Shown here: positions 49,913-57,849 of the stretch, piece after piece
How positions within the stretch are numbered: the first letter of the stretch is position 1
Layout: every line of letters starts with the position of its first letter
Source: JBCKUK01 sp038924905
Lineage (GTDB): Bacteria > Pseudomonadota > Gammaproteobacteria > Burkholderiales > Methylophilaceae
DNA length: 64,000 nt
Direction: 5' to 3'
Assembly (NCBI GenBank): GCA_038924905.1
Contig: JBCKUK010000003.1
Location: 1-64,000, forward strand
Position numbers and translations under genes: made by a program
The notes under the pieces: model-generated
The model's input: the letters and a program-made list of their open reading frames with translations, nothing else
Databases searched by the model: none
Told to the model about the DNA's origin: nothing

Positions 49913-51283
49913 CTAATATGCGCCGATATGGGCAAAGTTCTCAAAACGCGTATACTCGCCGAGGAAAGTGAGCTTCAGGCGCCCGATTGGGCCGTTACGC
50001 TGCTTGGCAATGATGATTTCCGCCGTGCCTCGGTCTGGGCTCTCTGCGTTGTAAACTTCATCGCGATAAATGAACAGAATCAGGTCGGCATCCTGCTCAA
50101 TCGCGCCAGACTCACGTAAATCAGACATGACAGGACGTTTATCCGGACGCTGCTCCACGCTACGATTGAGCTGGGAAAGAGCAACCACAGGCACATCCAG
50201 CTCTTTGGCCAGGGCTTTGAGCGAGCGTGATATTTCAGAAATTTCTGTCGCGCGATTTTCAGACTGGCGGCTGGCTGGCGCGGACATCAATTGCAAGTAA
50301 TCCACCACAATCAAGCCTAGTTTGCCGCACTGCCTGTGCAGGCGCCGCGACCTTGCGCGCACATCAAATGAGGAAAGCGCTGCGCCTGCATCAATAAATA
50401 TCGGCGCATCGTTTAATTTGCCAAGCGCCGTTGTCAAACGCACCCAGTCTTCATCTTCCAGCCTGCCCGTTCTCATTTTATGCTGATCCAGCCGCCCTAC
50501 CGAGCCTATCATCCGCATGACAAGCTGCGTTGCCGCCATTTCCATAGAAAAAACCGCCACTGGCAAGCCGGTATCCAGTGCTACATTTTCCGCAACATTG
50601 AGTGAGAACGCGGTCTTGCCCATCGAAGGCCGCCCGGCTACGATAATCAATTCACCCGGCTGAAAGCCGGAGGTCATGAAATCCAAATCGCTGAATCCGG
50701 TGGGGATACCCGTGACACCACCGGGATTTTCACGCTGAAATAACTGGTCAATACGGTCTGCCACCTGTGGCAACAACACTTTAATATCAACGAAACCTTC
50801 CGAGCTACGCTGGCCGCCTTCGGCAATCTGAAAAATCCTTGCCTCAGCTTCATCCAGCAATTGCTGCGCATCTCGCCCCTGCGGGCTAAAAGCACTTTCG
50901 GCAATACCGGAACCCACCTCTACCAGTTTGCGCATCACCGCACGTTCACGAACGATCTCGGCATAGCGCCGTATATTGGCTGCAGTAGGTGTGTTTTGTG
51001 CTAATGCGCCAAGGTAGGCAATGCCGCCAACTCCGGCAAGTTCGGCTGTACTTTCCAAGGATTCTGCCACCGTAACAATATCTGCTGGCTTGTTGTGCTC
51101 GATCAGCTCGCTAATATGCTGGTAAATCAGCCGATGATCATGCCGGTAAAAATCCTGCGTGCTGAGGATGTCAGCAATTTTATCCAGCGCATCATTTTCA
51201 AGCAGCAGGCCGCCAAGCACTGATTGTTCGGCCTCAACAGAGTGCGGGGGAAGTTTTAGGGATTCCATGGAGTCATCAGCCAT
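49913..51283 (-). CDS. dnaB: Replicative DNA helicase DnaB
   Basis: 456 residues. The N-terminal primase-binding domain (PPHSVEAEQSVLGGLLLENDALDKIADIL) is followed by a RecA-like ATPase: Walker A AGRPSMGKTAFSLN, Walker B LIVVDYLQLM, H4 SRSLKALAKELDVPVVALSQLNRSVEQR and arginine finger EIIIAKQRNGPIG. It unwinds DNA at the fork as a hexamer and contacts tau (dnaX here). In many relatives it directly follows rplI; here a plus-strand aldehyde dehydrogenase pair lies between, so dnaB needs its own promoter in the 51284-51456 gap. Confidence 0.98.
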   Translation of the reverse strand: MADDSMESLKLPPHSVEAEQSVLGGLLLENDALDKIADILSTQDFYRHDHRLIYQHISELIEHNKPADIVTVAESLESTAELAGVGGIAYLGALAQNTPTAANIRRYAEIVRERAVMRKLVEVGSGIAESAFSPQGRDAQQLLDEAEARIFQIAEGGQRSSEGFVDIKVLLPQVADRIDQLFQRENPGGVTGIPTGFSDLDFMTSGFQPGELIIVAGRPSMGKTAFSLNVAENVALDTGLPVAVFSMEMAATQLVMRMIGSVGRLDQHKMRTGRLEDEDWVRLTTALGKLNDAPIFIDAGAALSSFDVRARSRRLHRQCGKLGLIVVDYLQLMSAPASRQSENRATEISEISRSLKALAKELDVPVVALSQLNRSVEQRPDKRPVMSDLRESGAIEQDADLILFIYRDEVYNAESPDRGTAEIIIAKQRNGPIGRLKLTFLGEYTRFENFAHIGAY

Positions 51284-51352
51284 GGTACATTATAACAATT
51301 GAAACTGGCCTCAACTCTTTTCCGGATAGCAATATTTATTAATAGCTAAACC

Positions 51353-51395
51353 TTGATTAATATCAACATGCATTCTGCTATAACGGGTTTATAAT
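51353..51395 (+). promoter_or_regulatory. FNR/Anr-type box and -10 element of the aldehyde dehydrogenase gene
   Basis: TTGATTAATATCAA (51353-51366) is a perfect TTGAT-N4-ATCAA half-site pair, the consensus of FNR/Anr-type regulators. A TATAAT -10 lies at 51390-51395, giving an RNA start near 51402. The box is then centred at about -42, the position of class II activator sites. No -35 like TTGACA is present, which fits an activator-dependent promoter. Confidence 0.65.
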
Positions 51396-51456
51396 ATTTG
51401 CTTATGCCTCACGGAGGCCAAGGTATTACCAATAATATTATTTTGAGGAGTGCAGC

Positions 51457-52977
51457 ATGAGTCTTGAAAGCCTGAGTAACCTGAAAGTAAATATCCCGTT
51501 TAAACCTAAATACGATAACTATATCGGTGGCAAATGGGTTGCCCCTGCGAATGGAACGTATTTTGAGAACATCAGCCCAGTCACGGGCAAAGCATTCTGC
51601 AAAATCGCGCGCTCCACTGAAAAAGATATCAATCTGGCACTGGATGCTGCGCATGCAGCCAAGGACGCTTGGGGCAAAACTTCTACTACTGCGCGCGCCA
51701 TCATCCTGAACAAGATTGCCGACGTTATGGAAGCCAATCTGGAAACCATTGCCATTGCCGAAACCATTGACAATGGCAAGCCGCTACGCGAAACCACTTA
51801 TGCCGATATTCCGCTGGCGATTGACCATTTCCGTTATTTTGCCGGCTGTATCCGTGCACAGGAAGGCACCAGCAGCGAGATAGACCATGAAACCGTGGCT
51901 TATCACTTTCATGAGCCGCTAGGTGTTGTCGGCCAGATTATCCCATGGAATTTCCCCATCCTGATGGCAGTGTGGAAGCTGGCACCGGCATTGGCTGCCG
52001 GAAACTGCATTGTGCTCAAGCCAGCGGAGCAAACACCTGCGTCGATTATGGTGCTGATGGAGCTGATTGGCCACTTATTGCCACCCGGCGTGCTCAATAT
52101 CGTCAATGGTTTTGGCCTGGAAGCAGGCAAACCGCTGGCAAGCTCCAGCCGCATCGCCAAAATTGCCTTCACCGGCGAAACCACTACCGGACGCCTGATT
52201 ATGCAATATGCGTCGCAGAACATTATCCCGGTAACATTGGAGCTAGGCGGCAAATCGCCCAATATATTCTTTGCCGATGTGATGGATGCCGATGATGATT
52301 ATTTTGACAAATGCCTGGAAGGTTTCACCTTGTTTGCACTGAACCAGGGCGAGGTATGCACCTGCCCATCCCGCGCATTGATCCAGGAATCCATCTACGA
52401 CAAATTCATCGCCAGAGCCCTGGAGCGTGTGGCCAAGATTAACCAGGGCAGTCCGCTTGAAATGACTACCATGATAGGTGCACAAGTTTCAAGCGAGCAG
52501 ATGGAAAAGATTCTTTCCTACATCAAACTAGGTAAGGAAGAAGGGGCGAAGTGCCTGATTGGTGGTGAACAGACCATACAAAAAGGTGATTTAAAAGACG
52601 GCTACTACATCCAGCCTACGGTGTTCAAAGGCCACAATAAAATGCGCATTTTCCAGGAAGAAATTTTTGGGCCGGTGCTTTGCGTAAGTACATTCAAGGA
52701 TGAAGCAGAGGCGCTAGCAATTGCCAACGACACGCTTTACGGTTTAGGCGCAGGTGTCTGGACGCGTGATGGCAGCCGTGCCTACCGTATGGGTCGTGGC
52801 ATTCAGGCTGGGCGGGTATGGATTAACTGTTTTCACCTCTATCCGGCACATGCCGCATTCGGTGGTTATAAGCAATCTGGCATTGGTCGCGAAAACCACA
52901 AAATGACGCTGGATCACTATCAGCAAACCAAAAACCTGTTGGTAAGCTATAGCCCTAAAGCACTGGGCTTCTTCTAA
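51457..52977 (+). CDS. NAD-dependent aldehyde dehydrogenase (ExaC/AldA-like)
   Basis: 506 residues of the ALDH superfamily. It begins FKPKYDNYIGGKWVAPANGTYFENISPVTG, with the oxyanion Asn in IIPWNFPILMAVWKLAPALAAGN, the NAD-binding FTGETTTGRLI, the general base Glu in VTLELGGKSPNIFF and the catalytic Cys in NQGEVCTCPSRALIQES (~302). The EVCTCPSR form and the adjacent DUF779 gene are typical of acetaldehyde/alcohol-derived aldehyde dehydrogenases such as ExaC and AldB. These oxidise acetaldehyde or similar to the acid. GAGGAG lies 8 bases upstream. An FNR-type box and TATAAT precede it, so expression is probably oxygen-controlled. A terminator separates it partly from the DUF779 gene. Confidence 0.92.
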   Translation: MSLESLSNLKVNIPFKPKYDNYIGGKWVAPANGTYFENISPVTGKAFCKIARSTEKDINLALDAAHAAKDAWGKTSTTARAIILNKIADVMEANLETIAIAETIDNGKPLRETTYADIPLAIDHFRYFAGCIRAQEGTSSEIDHETVAYHFHEPLGVVGQIIPWNFPILMAVWKLAPALAAGNCIVLKPAEQTPASIMVLMELIGHLLPPGVLNIVNGFGLEAGKPLASSSRIAKIAFTGETTTGRLIMQYASQNIIPVTLELGGKSPNIFFADVMDADDDYFDKCLEGFTLFALNQGEVCTCPSRALIQESIYDKFIARALERVAKINQGSPLEMTTMIGAQVSSEQMEKILSYIKLGKEEGAKCLIGGEQTIQKGDLKDGYYIQPTVFKGHNKMRIFQEEIFGPVLCVSTFKDEAEALAIANDTLYGLGAGVWTRDGSRAYRMGRGIQAGRVWINCFHLYPAHAAFGGYKQSGIGRENHKMTLDHYQQTKNLLVSYSPKALGFF

Positions 52978-53012
52978 GCTAGGCTTTTTCTAAAGCTTTT
53001 CTCAATCTGCTT

Positions 53013-53052
53013 AAGTCAGGTAGGAGCTACAATGTCCTGCCTGACTTTTTTA
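53013..53052 (+). terminator. Rho-independent terminator between aldehyde dehydrogenase and DUF779 genes
   Basis: AGTCAGGTAGGA pairs with TCCTGCCTGACT (one wobble) around GCTACAATG and is followed by TTTTTT. It may reduce expression of the second gene relative to the first. Confidence 0.8.
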
Positions 53053-53074
53053 ATTAGAGGTTCCTTAGGAGCCT

Positions 53075-53461
53075 ATGAATACAAACGTTACCCGAGTATC
53101 CGCGACCAAAGCAGCACTCGACCTGATTACCCAATTACAGGCCGAACATGGCCGCTTAATGTTCCATCAGTCCGGCGGATGTTGCGATGGCAGCGCGCCT
53201 ATGTGCTTCACTGAAGGTGAGTTTTATCTGGGCGGCGCCGATGTCAAGCTGGGCGAGGTAGGCGAAGTGCCTTTTTATATGAGCTTTAGCCAATTCGAAT
53301 ACTGGGAACACACGCATTTAACCCTCGATGCAATTCCCGGCACCGGCGGGCAATTTTCGCTGGAGCGGCCAACCGGTTTGCGCTTTATTATCCGATCCAG
53401 ACTTTATAGCGATGAAGAATGGCAGCAACTTGAAAAGCAGCCGATTGAGCACTGCGGATAA
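53075..53461 (+). CDS. DUF779 protein, aldehyde dehydrogenase-associated
   Basis: 128 residues. The DUF779 core is LMFHQSGGCCDGSAPMCFTEGEFYLGGADVKLGEV, then FYMSFSQFEYWEHTHLTLDAIPGTGGQFSLERPTGLRFIIRSRLY. Two adjacent Cys in GGCCDGS plus a further Cys and conserved His suggest metal binding, which is inference. The gene is nearly always found after ExaC/AldB-type aldehyde dehydrogenases, as here (97 bases downstream), but the biochemistry is unknown. It ends at a bidirectional terminator facing rplI. Confidence 0.88.
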   Translation: MNTNVTRVSATKAALDLITQLQAEHGRLMFHQSGGCCDGSAPMCFTEGEFYLGGADVKLGEVGEVPFYMSFSQFEYWEHTHLTLDAIPGTGGQFSLERPTGLRFIIRSRLYSDEEWQQLEKQPIEHCG

Positions 53462-53463
53462 AT

Positions 53464-53493
53464 AAAAAGGCAGCCTGGGCTGCCTTTTTATTT
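53464..53493. terminator. Bidirectional terminator between DUF779 and rplI
   Basis: AAAAAGGCAGC and GCTGCCTTTTT form a symmetric hairpin with T-runs on both strands. It ends the plus-strand aldehyde dehydrogenase unit and the minus-strand ribosomal protein operon. Confidence 0.88.
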
Positions 53494-53531
53494 TCACTAT
53501 TTCTAACAGTATTGCAACAAAGTTTGGATTT

Positions 53532-53981
53532 TTAAGCTTCGCCGAGCACAGATACGGTGATATCTACTACCACATCGTGATGCAATGCAATGCTGATGGT
53601 GTGGTCGCCCACAGTCTTTAACGGACCATCTGGCATGCGTATTTCGGATTTGGCCACTTCAAATTTTTGTGCGGTCAATGCTTCGGCAATATCGCTATTG
53701 GTCACAGAGCCAAACAAACGGCCGTCTTCACCCACTTTTTGCGATATTTGCAGCATAAAACCGGCCAATTTCTCGCCACGTTTTTGTGCAGCAGCCAGTA
53801 GCGTGGTTTGTTGTTTTTCCAATTCAACGCGGCGTGCGGCGAATTCAGCGCGATTAGCCTCAGTTGCGCGTTTAGCCTTACCTTGTGGAATCAAAAAATT
53901 ACGGCCGAAGCCATCTTTAACCCTTACCTCATCGCCAAGGTTGCCCAGGTTAGCTACTTTTTCTAATAATATAACTTGCAT
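53532..53981 (-). CDS. rplI: Ribosomal protein bL9
   Basis: 149 residues, normal. The N-terminal domain MQVILLEKVANLGNLGDEVRVKDGFGRNFLIPQGKA is followed by the long connecting helix (AEFAARRVELEKQQTTLLAAAQKRGEKL) and the C-terminal RNA-binding domain (VGEDGRLFGSVTNSDIAEAL). It binds 23S rRNA at the base of the L1 stalk. It is the last gene of rpsF-priB-rpsR-rplI, 12 bases after rpsR. Confidence 0.98.
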   Translation of the reverse strand: MQVILLEKVANLGNLGDEVRVKDGFGRNFLIPQGKAKRATEANRAEFAARRVELEKQQTTLLAAAQKRGEKLAGFMLQISQKVGEDGRLFGSVTNSDIAEALTAQKFEVAKSEIRMPDGPLKTVGDHTISIALHHDVVVDITVSVLGEA

Positions 53982-53993
53982 GTTCGCTACCCC

Positions 53994-54221
53994 TTAGTGC
54001 TTATCAGTGTATGGCAAGAGTGAAAGGAAGCGCGCGCGTTTGACAGCAGTGGTCAATTGACGTTGATAGCGTGCTTTGGTACCAGTAATACGAGCCGGAA
54101 TAATTTTGCCATTCTCGTTAATGAAGTCTTTTAGCAACTCCACATCTTTATAATCTACTTCTTTAATGCCCTCTGCTGAAAAACGGCAGTAGCGGCGGCG
54201 TTTGAACATTTCACGTGCCAT
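53994..54221 (-). CDS. rpsR: Ribosomal protein bS18
   Basis: 75 residues: RRRYCRFSAEGIKEVDYKDVELLKDFINENGKIIPARITGTKARYQRQL, the full conserved core, with the C-terminal TAVKRARFLSLLPYTD. A single Cys remains, so it is the zinc-free form. It pairs with bS6 on the 30S platform, and both genes are in this operon. Confidence 0.98.
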   Translation of the reverse strand: MAREMFKRRRYCRFSAEGIKEVDYKDVELLKDFINENGKIIPARITGTKARYQRQLTTAVKRARFLSLLPYTDKH

Positions 54222-54234
54222 GTCAGTAATCCTT

Positions 54235-54531
54235 TTAAATAATCTCTAACGTATCTATGTGTAATACCAGTTGCGTACTTTTAAGGCTGCATCTGGCAAG
54301 AAATCCGGAGGCTTTGATTAACGCCCCTTCCTTGATGCCTTGTGATTTCACTGCTAGATCGCCCATAGCGATTGCGGTTACTTCACATTCAACCTTGCGT
54401 TGCATGCCAGCTTCAATTTGTTCAGAAGTGTGCTGTACAACAAAGCTTAACAGCGGTATGCCTGCCGGGGTGTAGCGTAGCGCTTGAATTTGCAAAGCGA
54501 TGCCTGTCAACTCCAGCTTATTGCGAATCAC
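54235..54531 (-). CDS. priB: Primosomal replication protein N (PriB)
   Basis: 98 residues. It has a single OB fold like SSB: LTGIALQIQALRYTPAGIPLLSFVVQHTS, then VECEVTAIAMGDLA and LIKASGFLARCSLKSTQLVLHIDTLEII. PriB binds single-stranded DNA and helps PriA reload DnaB at stalled forks. The start is GTG at 54531, directly after the rpsF stop, so translation is coupled. This is the usual place of priB in betaproteobacteria. Confidence 0.93.
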   Translation of the reverse strand: MIRNKLELTGIALQIQALRYTPAGIPLLSFVVQHTSEQIEAGMQRKVECEVTAIAMGDLAVKSQGIKEGALIKASGFLARCSLKSTQLVLHIDTLEII

Positions 54532-54975
54532 TTAAACTGCTGCTGCCTCGTCTATTGGTGCAGTTATTGGTGGCGCATCTATTGGCGCAGTTGGTGTAAT
54601 TATTGGTGCAACCACTTTTTTCTCAGCAGAATCTCTGCTCAGCACCGATCTGGATTTTTCTTCTTTCATCATCGGTGATGGCTCAACCGCAGCAGTCTTG
54701 GTGCTCATGGTCAAATGGCGTAACACAGCATCGTTAAACTTGAATGCCAGCTCAAGCTCATCTAAAACAGCCTGGTTACATTCGATGTTCATCAATACGT
54801 AATGCGCTTTGTGGATTTTTTGGATCGGGTAAGCCAGTTGGCGGCGGCCCCAGTCTTCCAGACGGTGCATCGCACCACCATTGGAAGTAACCAGTGTGCG
54901 GTAGCGCTCGATCATTGCTGGCACTTGCTCGCTCTGGTCCGGATGGACGATAAAAACTACTTCATAGTGTCGCAT
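54532..54975 (-). CDS. rpsF: Ribosomal protein bS6 with a repetitive acidic-proline C-terminal tail
   Basis: 147 residues. The core (~1-95) is typical: MRHYEVVFIVHPDQSEQVPAMIERYRTLVTSNGGAMHRLEDWGRRQLAYPIQKIHKAHYVLMNIEC. After LRHLTMSTK the family normally ends with a short acidic tail. Here ~50 more residues follow, with a Lys-rich part (MMKEEKSRSVLSRDSAEKK) and a repeat of the unit TAPIDAPPITAPID. In E. coli S6 the tail receives extra Glu residues from RimK. Whether this tail is modified is unknown. It heads the operon, with a near-consensus promoter. Confidence 0.95.
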   Translation of the reverse strand: MRHYEVVFIVHPDQSEQVPAMIERYRTLVTSNGGAMHRLEDWGRRQLAYPIQKIHKAHYVLMNIECNQAVLDELELAFKFNDAVLRHLTMSTKTAAVEPSPMMKEEKSRSVLSRDSAEKKVVAPIITPTAPIDAPPITAPIDEAAAV

Positions 54976-55040
54976 GTAATCTCCTTATGGATAAAGCCTC
55001 CCGCTATGCGTTACGGTGAGGCAAGGTGGAAAAGCCGGCG

Positions 55041-55069
55041 ATTATAGGCAAATTCCCTAATTAAATCAA
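55041..55069 (-). promoter_or_regulatory. Promoter of the rpsF-priB-rpsR-rplI operon
   Basis: On the minus strand: -35 TTGATT (55064-55069), a 17-base spacer and -10 TATAAT (55041-55046), giving an RNA start near 55034. The leader to rpsF is ~60 bases with palindromic GCCTCCCGC/GCGTTACGGTGAGGC parts, possibly for autoregulation by the bS6:bS18 pair (inference). Confidence 0.8.
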
Positions 55070-55077
55070 TTTTTTTC

Positions 55078-55461
55078 TTAACTTTTCAATAGCTGCACAG
55101 TCATAACCCCTAAGCCTGTCATTATTAGCGACCCTGCTACGTGGCTTAGCATATGCACACTAGCCCAGCCGTAATCGCCACGGCTGAATAAATTGACTGA
55201 TTCTGCTGAAAATGCAGAAAAGGTTGTCAGGCCACCCAAAAATCCAGTAGTAATGAGCAAGCGCATCTCGGGTGAAATTGCACTGCCAAGCGCGAAGAAA
55301 GCCATCGCCAAGCCTATCAGATAACCGCCCACCAAATTGGCGACCAGCGTACCCAGCGGCAAGGCTGGCAAAGTCGCATTCAACATAAACCCCAAGCCCC
55401 AACGCAGCCATGCGCCTATCGCGGCGCCAATGCCTACTGCTGCAAAACTGCTAAAACCCAT
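55078..55461 (-). CDS. crcB: Fluoride ion channel CrcB/Fluc
   Basis: 127 residues, four membrane helices. GIGAAIGAWLRWGLGFMLN, LGTLVANLVGGYLIGLAMAF (with the conserved Asn), LLITTGFLGGLTTFSAFSAESVNLF (the central G-TTFS-F signature) and AGSLIMTGLGVMTVQLL. It works as an antiparallel dimer letting F- out of the cell. I found no fluoride riboswitch in the 84 bases between it and the divergent glgA. Confidence 0.94.
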   Translation of the reverse strand: MGFSSFAAVGIGAAIGAWLRWGLGFMLNATLPALPLGTLVANLVGGYLIGLAMAFFALGSAISPEMRLLITTGFLGGLTTFSAFSAESVNLFSRGDYGWASVHMLSHVAGSLIMTGLGVMTVQLLKS

Positions 55462-55545
55462 GATTAACCTCGTATTAGTTCGTCTTGATTAGAGTGTTGC
55501 CCGCCAGTATGATGGAGCGCAAAAATAGATTCAATCTTCAAATTC

Positions 55546-57024
55546 ATGAAAGCTGGTGGTTTGCGTACTTTATTCGTTAGCTCTGAAGCATATCCCCTGA
55601 TTAAAACTGGTGGTCTGGCTGATGTAAGCGGCGCCCTGCCAGCAGCGCTATGTAATTTGGGCGCGGATGTCCGCCTGTTGATTCCGGGCTACAATCTGGT
55701 GCTGGACAAGCTGCTCAATTTGCAGCCAGTCGCTACTATCAACGATTTGCCGTTGATTGGCTCTGTCACCTTGATAGAGGGAGAGATGCCAGAAACAGGC
55801 ATGCCAGTACTGGCCGTTCAATGCCCCAGCCTTTATCAGCGAGGCGGCGGACCTTACGTGGATGCAGGTGGCCGTGACTGGGAAGACAACCCTTTACGCT
55901 TTGGCATTTTGTCGCGCGTTGCCGCCTTGCTGAGCAGTAGCGATAGTCCACTCACGGACTGGATACCCGATATCGTGCATTGTAATGATTGGCAGAGCGG
56001 TTTAACGCCGGCATTTATGCACTTTATGAGGGCAAGTCGCCCAGAATTGAGGCAAGCCAAGTCTATGTTGAGCATCCATAATCTCTTATTTCAGGGTAAC
56101 TATGCAGCCGATTGGATAGGCAGGCTGGGCCTGCCGGCATCAAGCTATCATGTGAATGGCGTGGAATATTATGGCCAATTATCATTCCTGAAGGCAGGTG
56201 TTTTTTACGCTGACGTTCTCACCACGGTAAGCCCAACCTACGCAAAAGAGATTCAAACAGAGGAATATGGGTTTGGCATGCAGGGCTTGCTGGCGGACCG
56301 CGAACATGAGCTTTATGGCATTTTAAATGGTATAGATATACAAGAGTGGGATCCGGCAAACGATCCACATTTGTGTAAAAACTATGATGCCGAACATCTT
56401 GCCGGGAAAAAATCGGTTAAAAAAGCACTGCAAGCCCAACTGGGCCTGGATATTGACACAGAAGCCCCGCTATTAGGCACTGTAAGCCGTTTAACGCATC
56501 AAAAAGGTCTAGATATGTTTTTGGCAGTAGCTCAGCCTCTATTGCAGCAAGGCTGCCAGATAGTCGTGCTGGGAAGCGGAGAAGCGGCACTTGAGGATAG
56601 CTTTACGGATTTAGCGTTGCGCTACCCGAAGCAAGTCAGCACAACTATTGGTTACGATGAAGTACTTTCGCATCAAATAATGGCGGGTGCTGACATTTTT
56701 GTCATGCCCTCACGTTTTGAGCCATGCGGCCTTAATCAAATGTACGGCTTGCGTTATGGTACTCCGTCGGTTGTCACGCGCACTGGCGGCCTGGCAGATT
56801 CGGTGCAGGATAGCAACGAGGCCAGCCTTAGCAATGGCACTGCTACCGGCTTTGTGATGGATGCCGTTGAGTCACACCAGCTACTCATGAGCATAGAACG
56901 TGCGCTGGCCTGCTACCGCAACCCCAAAATCTGGCGCCAGATTCAACGCAATGGCATGCGTTGTGATTTGAGCTGGGATCATAGCGCAAGCGCTTATCTG
57001 GATATCTATACCAGCCTTGTTTGA
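55546..57024 (+). CDS. glgA: Glycogen synthase (ADP-glucose type)
   Basis: 492 residues, GT5 family. The N-terminal ADP-glucose Lys motif is in LIKTGGLADVSGALPAAL. NDWQSGLTPAFM, VSPTYAKEIQTEEYGFGMQGLL and the GT-B C-terminal site MPSRFEPCGLNQMYGLRYGTPSVVTRTGGLADSV are all present. It extends alpha-1,4-glucan chains. No other glg gene is in this window. A terminator lies ~140 bases downstream. The short leader before ATG 55546 has no obvious Shine-Dalgarno. Confidence 0.96.
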   Translation: MKAGGLRTLFVSSEAYPLIKTGGLADVSGALPAALCNLGADVRLLIPGYNLVLDKLLNLQPVATINDLPLIGSVTLIEGEMPETGMPVLAVQCPSLYQRGGGPYVDAGGRDWEDNPLRFGILSRVAALLSSSDSPLTDWIPDIVHCNDWQSGLTPAFMHFMRASRPELRQAKSMLSIHNLLFQGNYAADWIGRLGLPASSYHVNGVEYYGQLSFLKAGVFYADVLTTVSPTYAKEIQTEEYGFGMQGLLADREHELYGILNGIDIQEWDPANDPHLCKNYDAEHLAGKKSVKKALQAQLGLDIDTEAPLLGTVSRLTHQKGLDMFLAVAQPLLQQGCQIVVLGSGEAALEDSFTDLALRYPKQVSTTIGYDEVLSHQIMAGADIFVMPSRFEPCGLNQMYGLRYGTPSVVTRTGGLADSVQDSNEASLSNGTATGFVMDAVESHQLLMSIERALACYRNPKIWRQIQRNGMRCDLSWDHSASAYLDIYTSLV

Positions 57025-57166
57025 TGATTAGCCTTATCTGGCGCGCCTAAACGTCATTATCTGGCAATAATTCACCTTGAACTACAAATCCCCTGACCAA
57101 GAAATTGGCATGGTTAATGCTTGTATACATATGAGCTTTCTCCGAAGCTTTACTTCTCCTCCCTCA

Positions 57167-57193
57167 GGGTGCGTTTATCGCACCCATTTTTTT
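57167..57193 (+). terminator. Rho-independent terminator downstream of glgA
   Basis: GGGTGCG pairs with CGCACCC around TTTAT and is followed by seven T residues. It separates glgA from the converging orn gene. Confidence 0.88.
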
Positions 57194-57199
57194 GTGCTC

Positions 57200-57748
57200 C
57201 TAATCTAACTTAATAAAATGCTCACGGTAATACTTCAATTCGTCTATTGATTCATAAATATCAGCCAACGCTTCGTGTTTACTTGCTTTCTTGAAGCCCG
57301 AATATATTTCTGGCTTCCAACGGCGAGCGAGCTCTTTAAACACGCTCACGTCCAGATTGCGGTAATGAAAATAGGCCTCTAAATCGGGCATGTGGCGCGC
57401 CATGAAGCGCCTATCCTGGCAGATAGAGTTCCCACACATCGGTGATTTTCCGGCAGCCACAAACTGCTTGAGAAATTCAATCATCTGCAACGTCGCGCCA
57501 GCCTCATCTAAAGTGGAGGCTTTAACTTTATCAATCAGGTCGGAGCGCGCATGTGTGCTTTTGTTCCAGGCATCCATGCCATCCAATACCGCATCAGGCT
57601 GGTGCACAACCAGCACGGGTGACTCGCCCAGCACATTCAAATTTGCATCGGTAATTACAACGGCCAGCTCCAGAACACGGTCGGTATCCGGCAATAAGCC
57701 GCTCATTTCCATATCAAGCCAGATGAGGTTGTCGTTATCTTGTGCCAT
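57200..57748 (-). CDS. orn: Oligoribonuclease
   Basis: 182 residues from ATG 57748 (MAQDNDNLIWLDMEMSGLLPDTDRVLELAVVITD). A longer frame to 57802 adds a non-family tail. DEDDh exonuclease: ExoI WLDMEMSGL, ExoII in SPMCGNSICQDRRFM (with Asp), and ExoIII with His/Asp in KASKHEALADIYESIDEL. It degrades 2-5-mers of RNA and pGpG, and is essential in many proteobacteria. It is divergent from the Ste24-like protease. Confidence 0.97.
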   Translation of the reverse strand: MAQDNDNLIWLDMEMSGLLPDTDRVLELAVVITDANLNVLGESPVLVVHQPDAVLDGMDAWNKSTHARSDLIDKVKASTLDEAGATLQMIEFLKQFVAAGKSPMCGNSICQDRRFMARHMPDLEAYFHYRNLDVSVFKELARRWKPEIYSGFKKASKHEALADIYESIDELKYYREHFIKLD

Positions 57749-57849
57749 CATGATTTCCATTAAAATTGTGTGATAAAACGCGATTGGTGAACCTTCCAGC
57801 AACCGATGCCTCTATAATGCTATTAGTTTAACTGAAAACCTGAAAAATT

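Noticed and set aside
55462..55545. Possible fluoride riboswitch upstream of crcB
   Set aside because: I looked for the conserved fluoride aptamer pattern on the minus strand and did not find it; the leader is short and unstructured.
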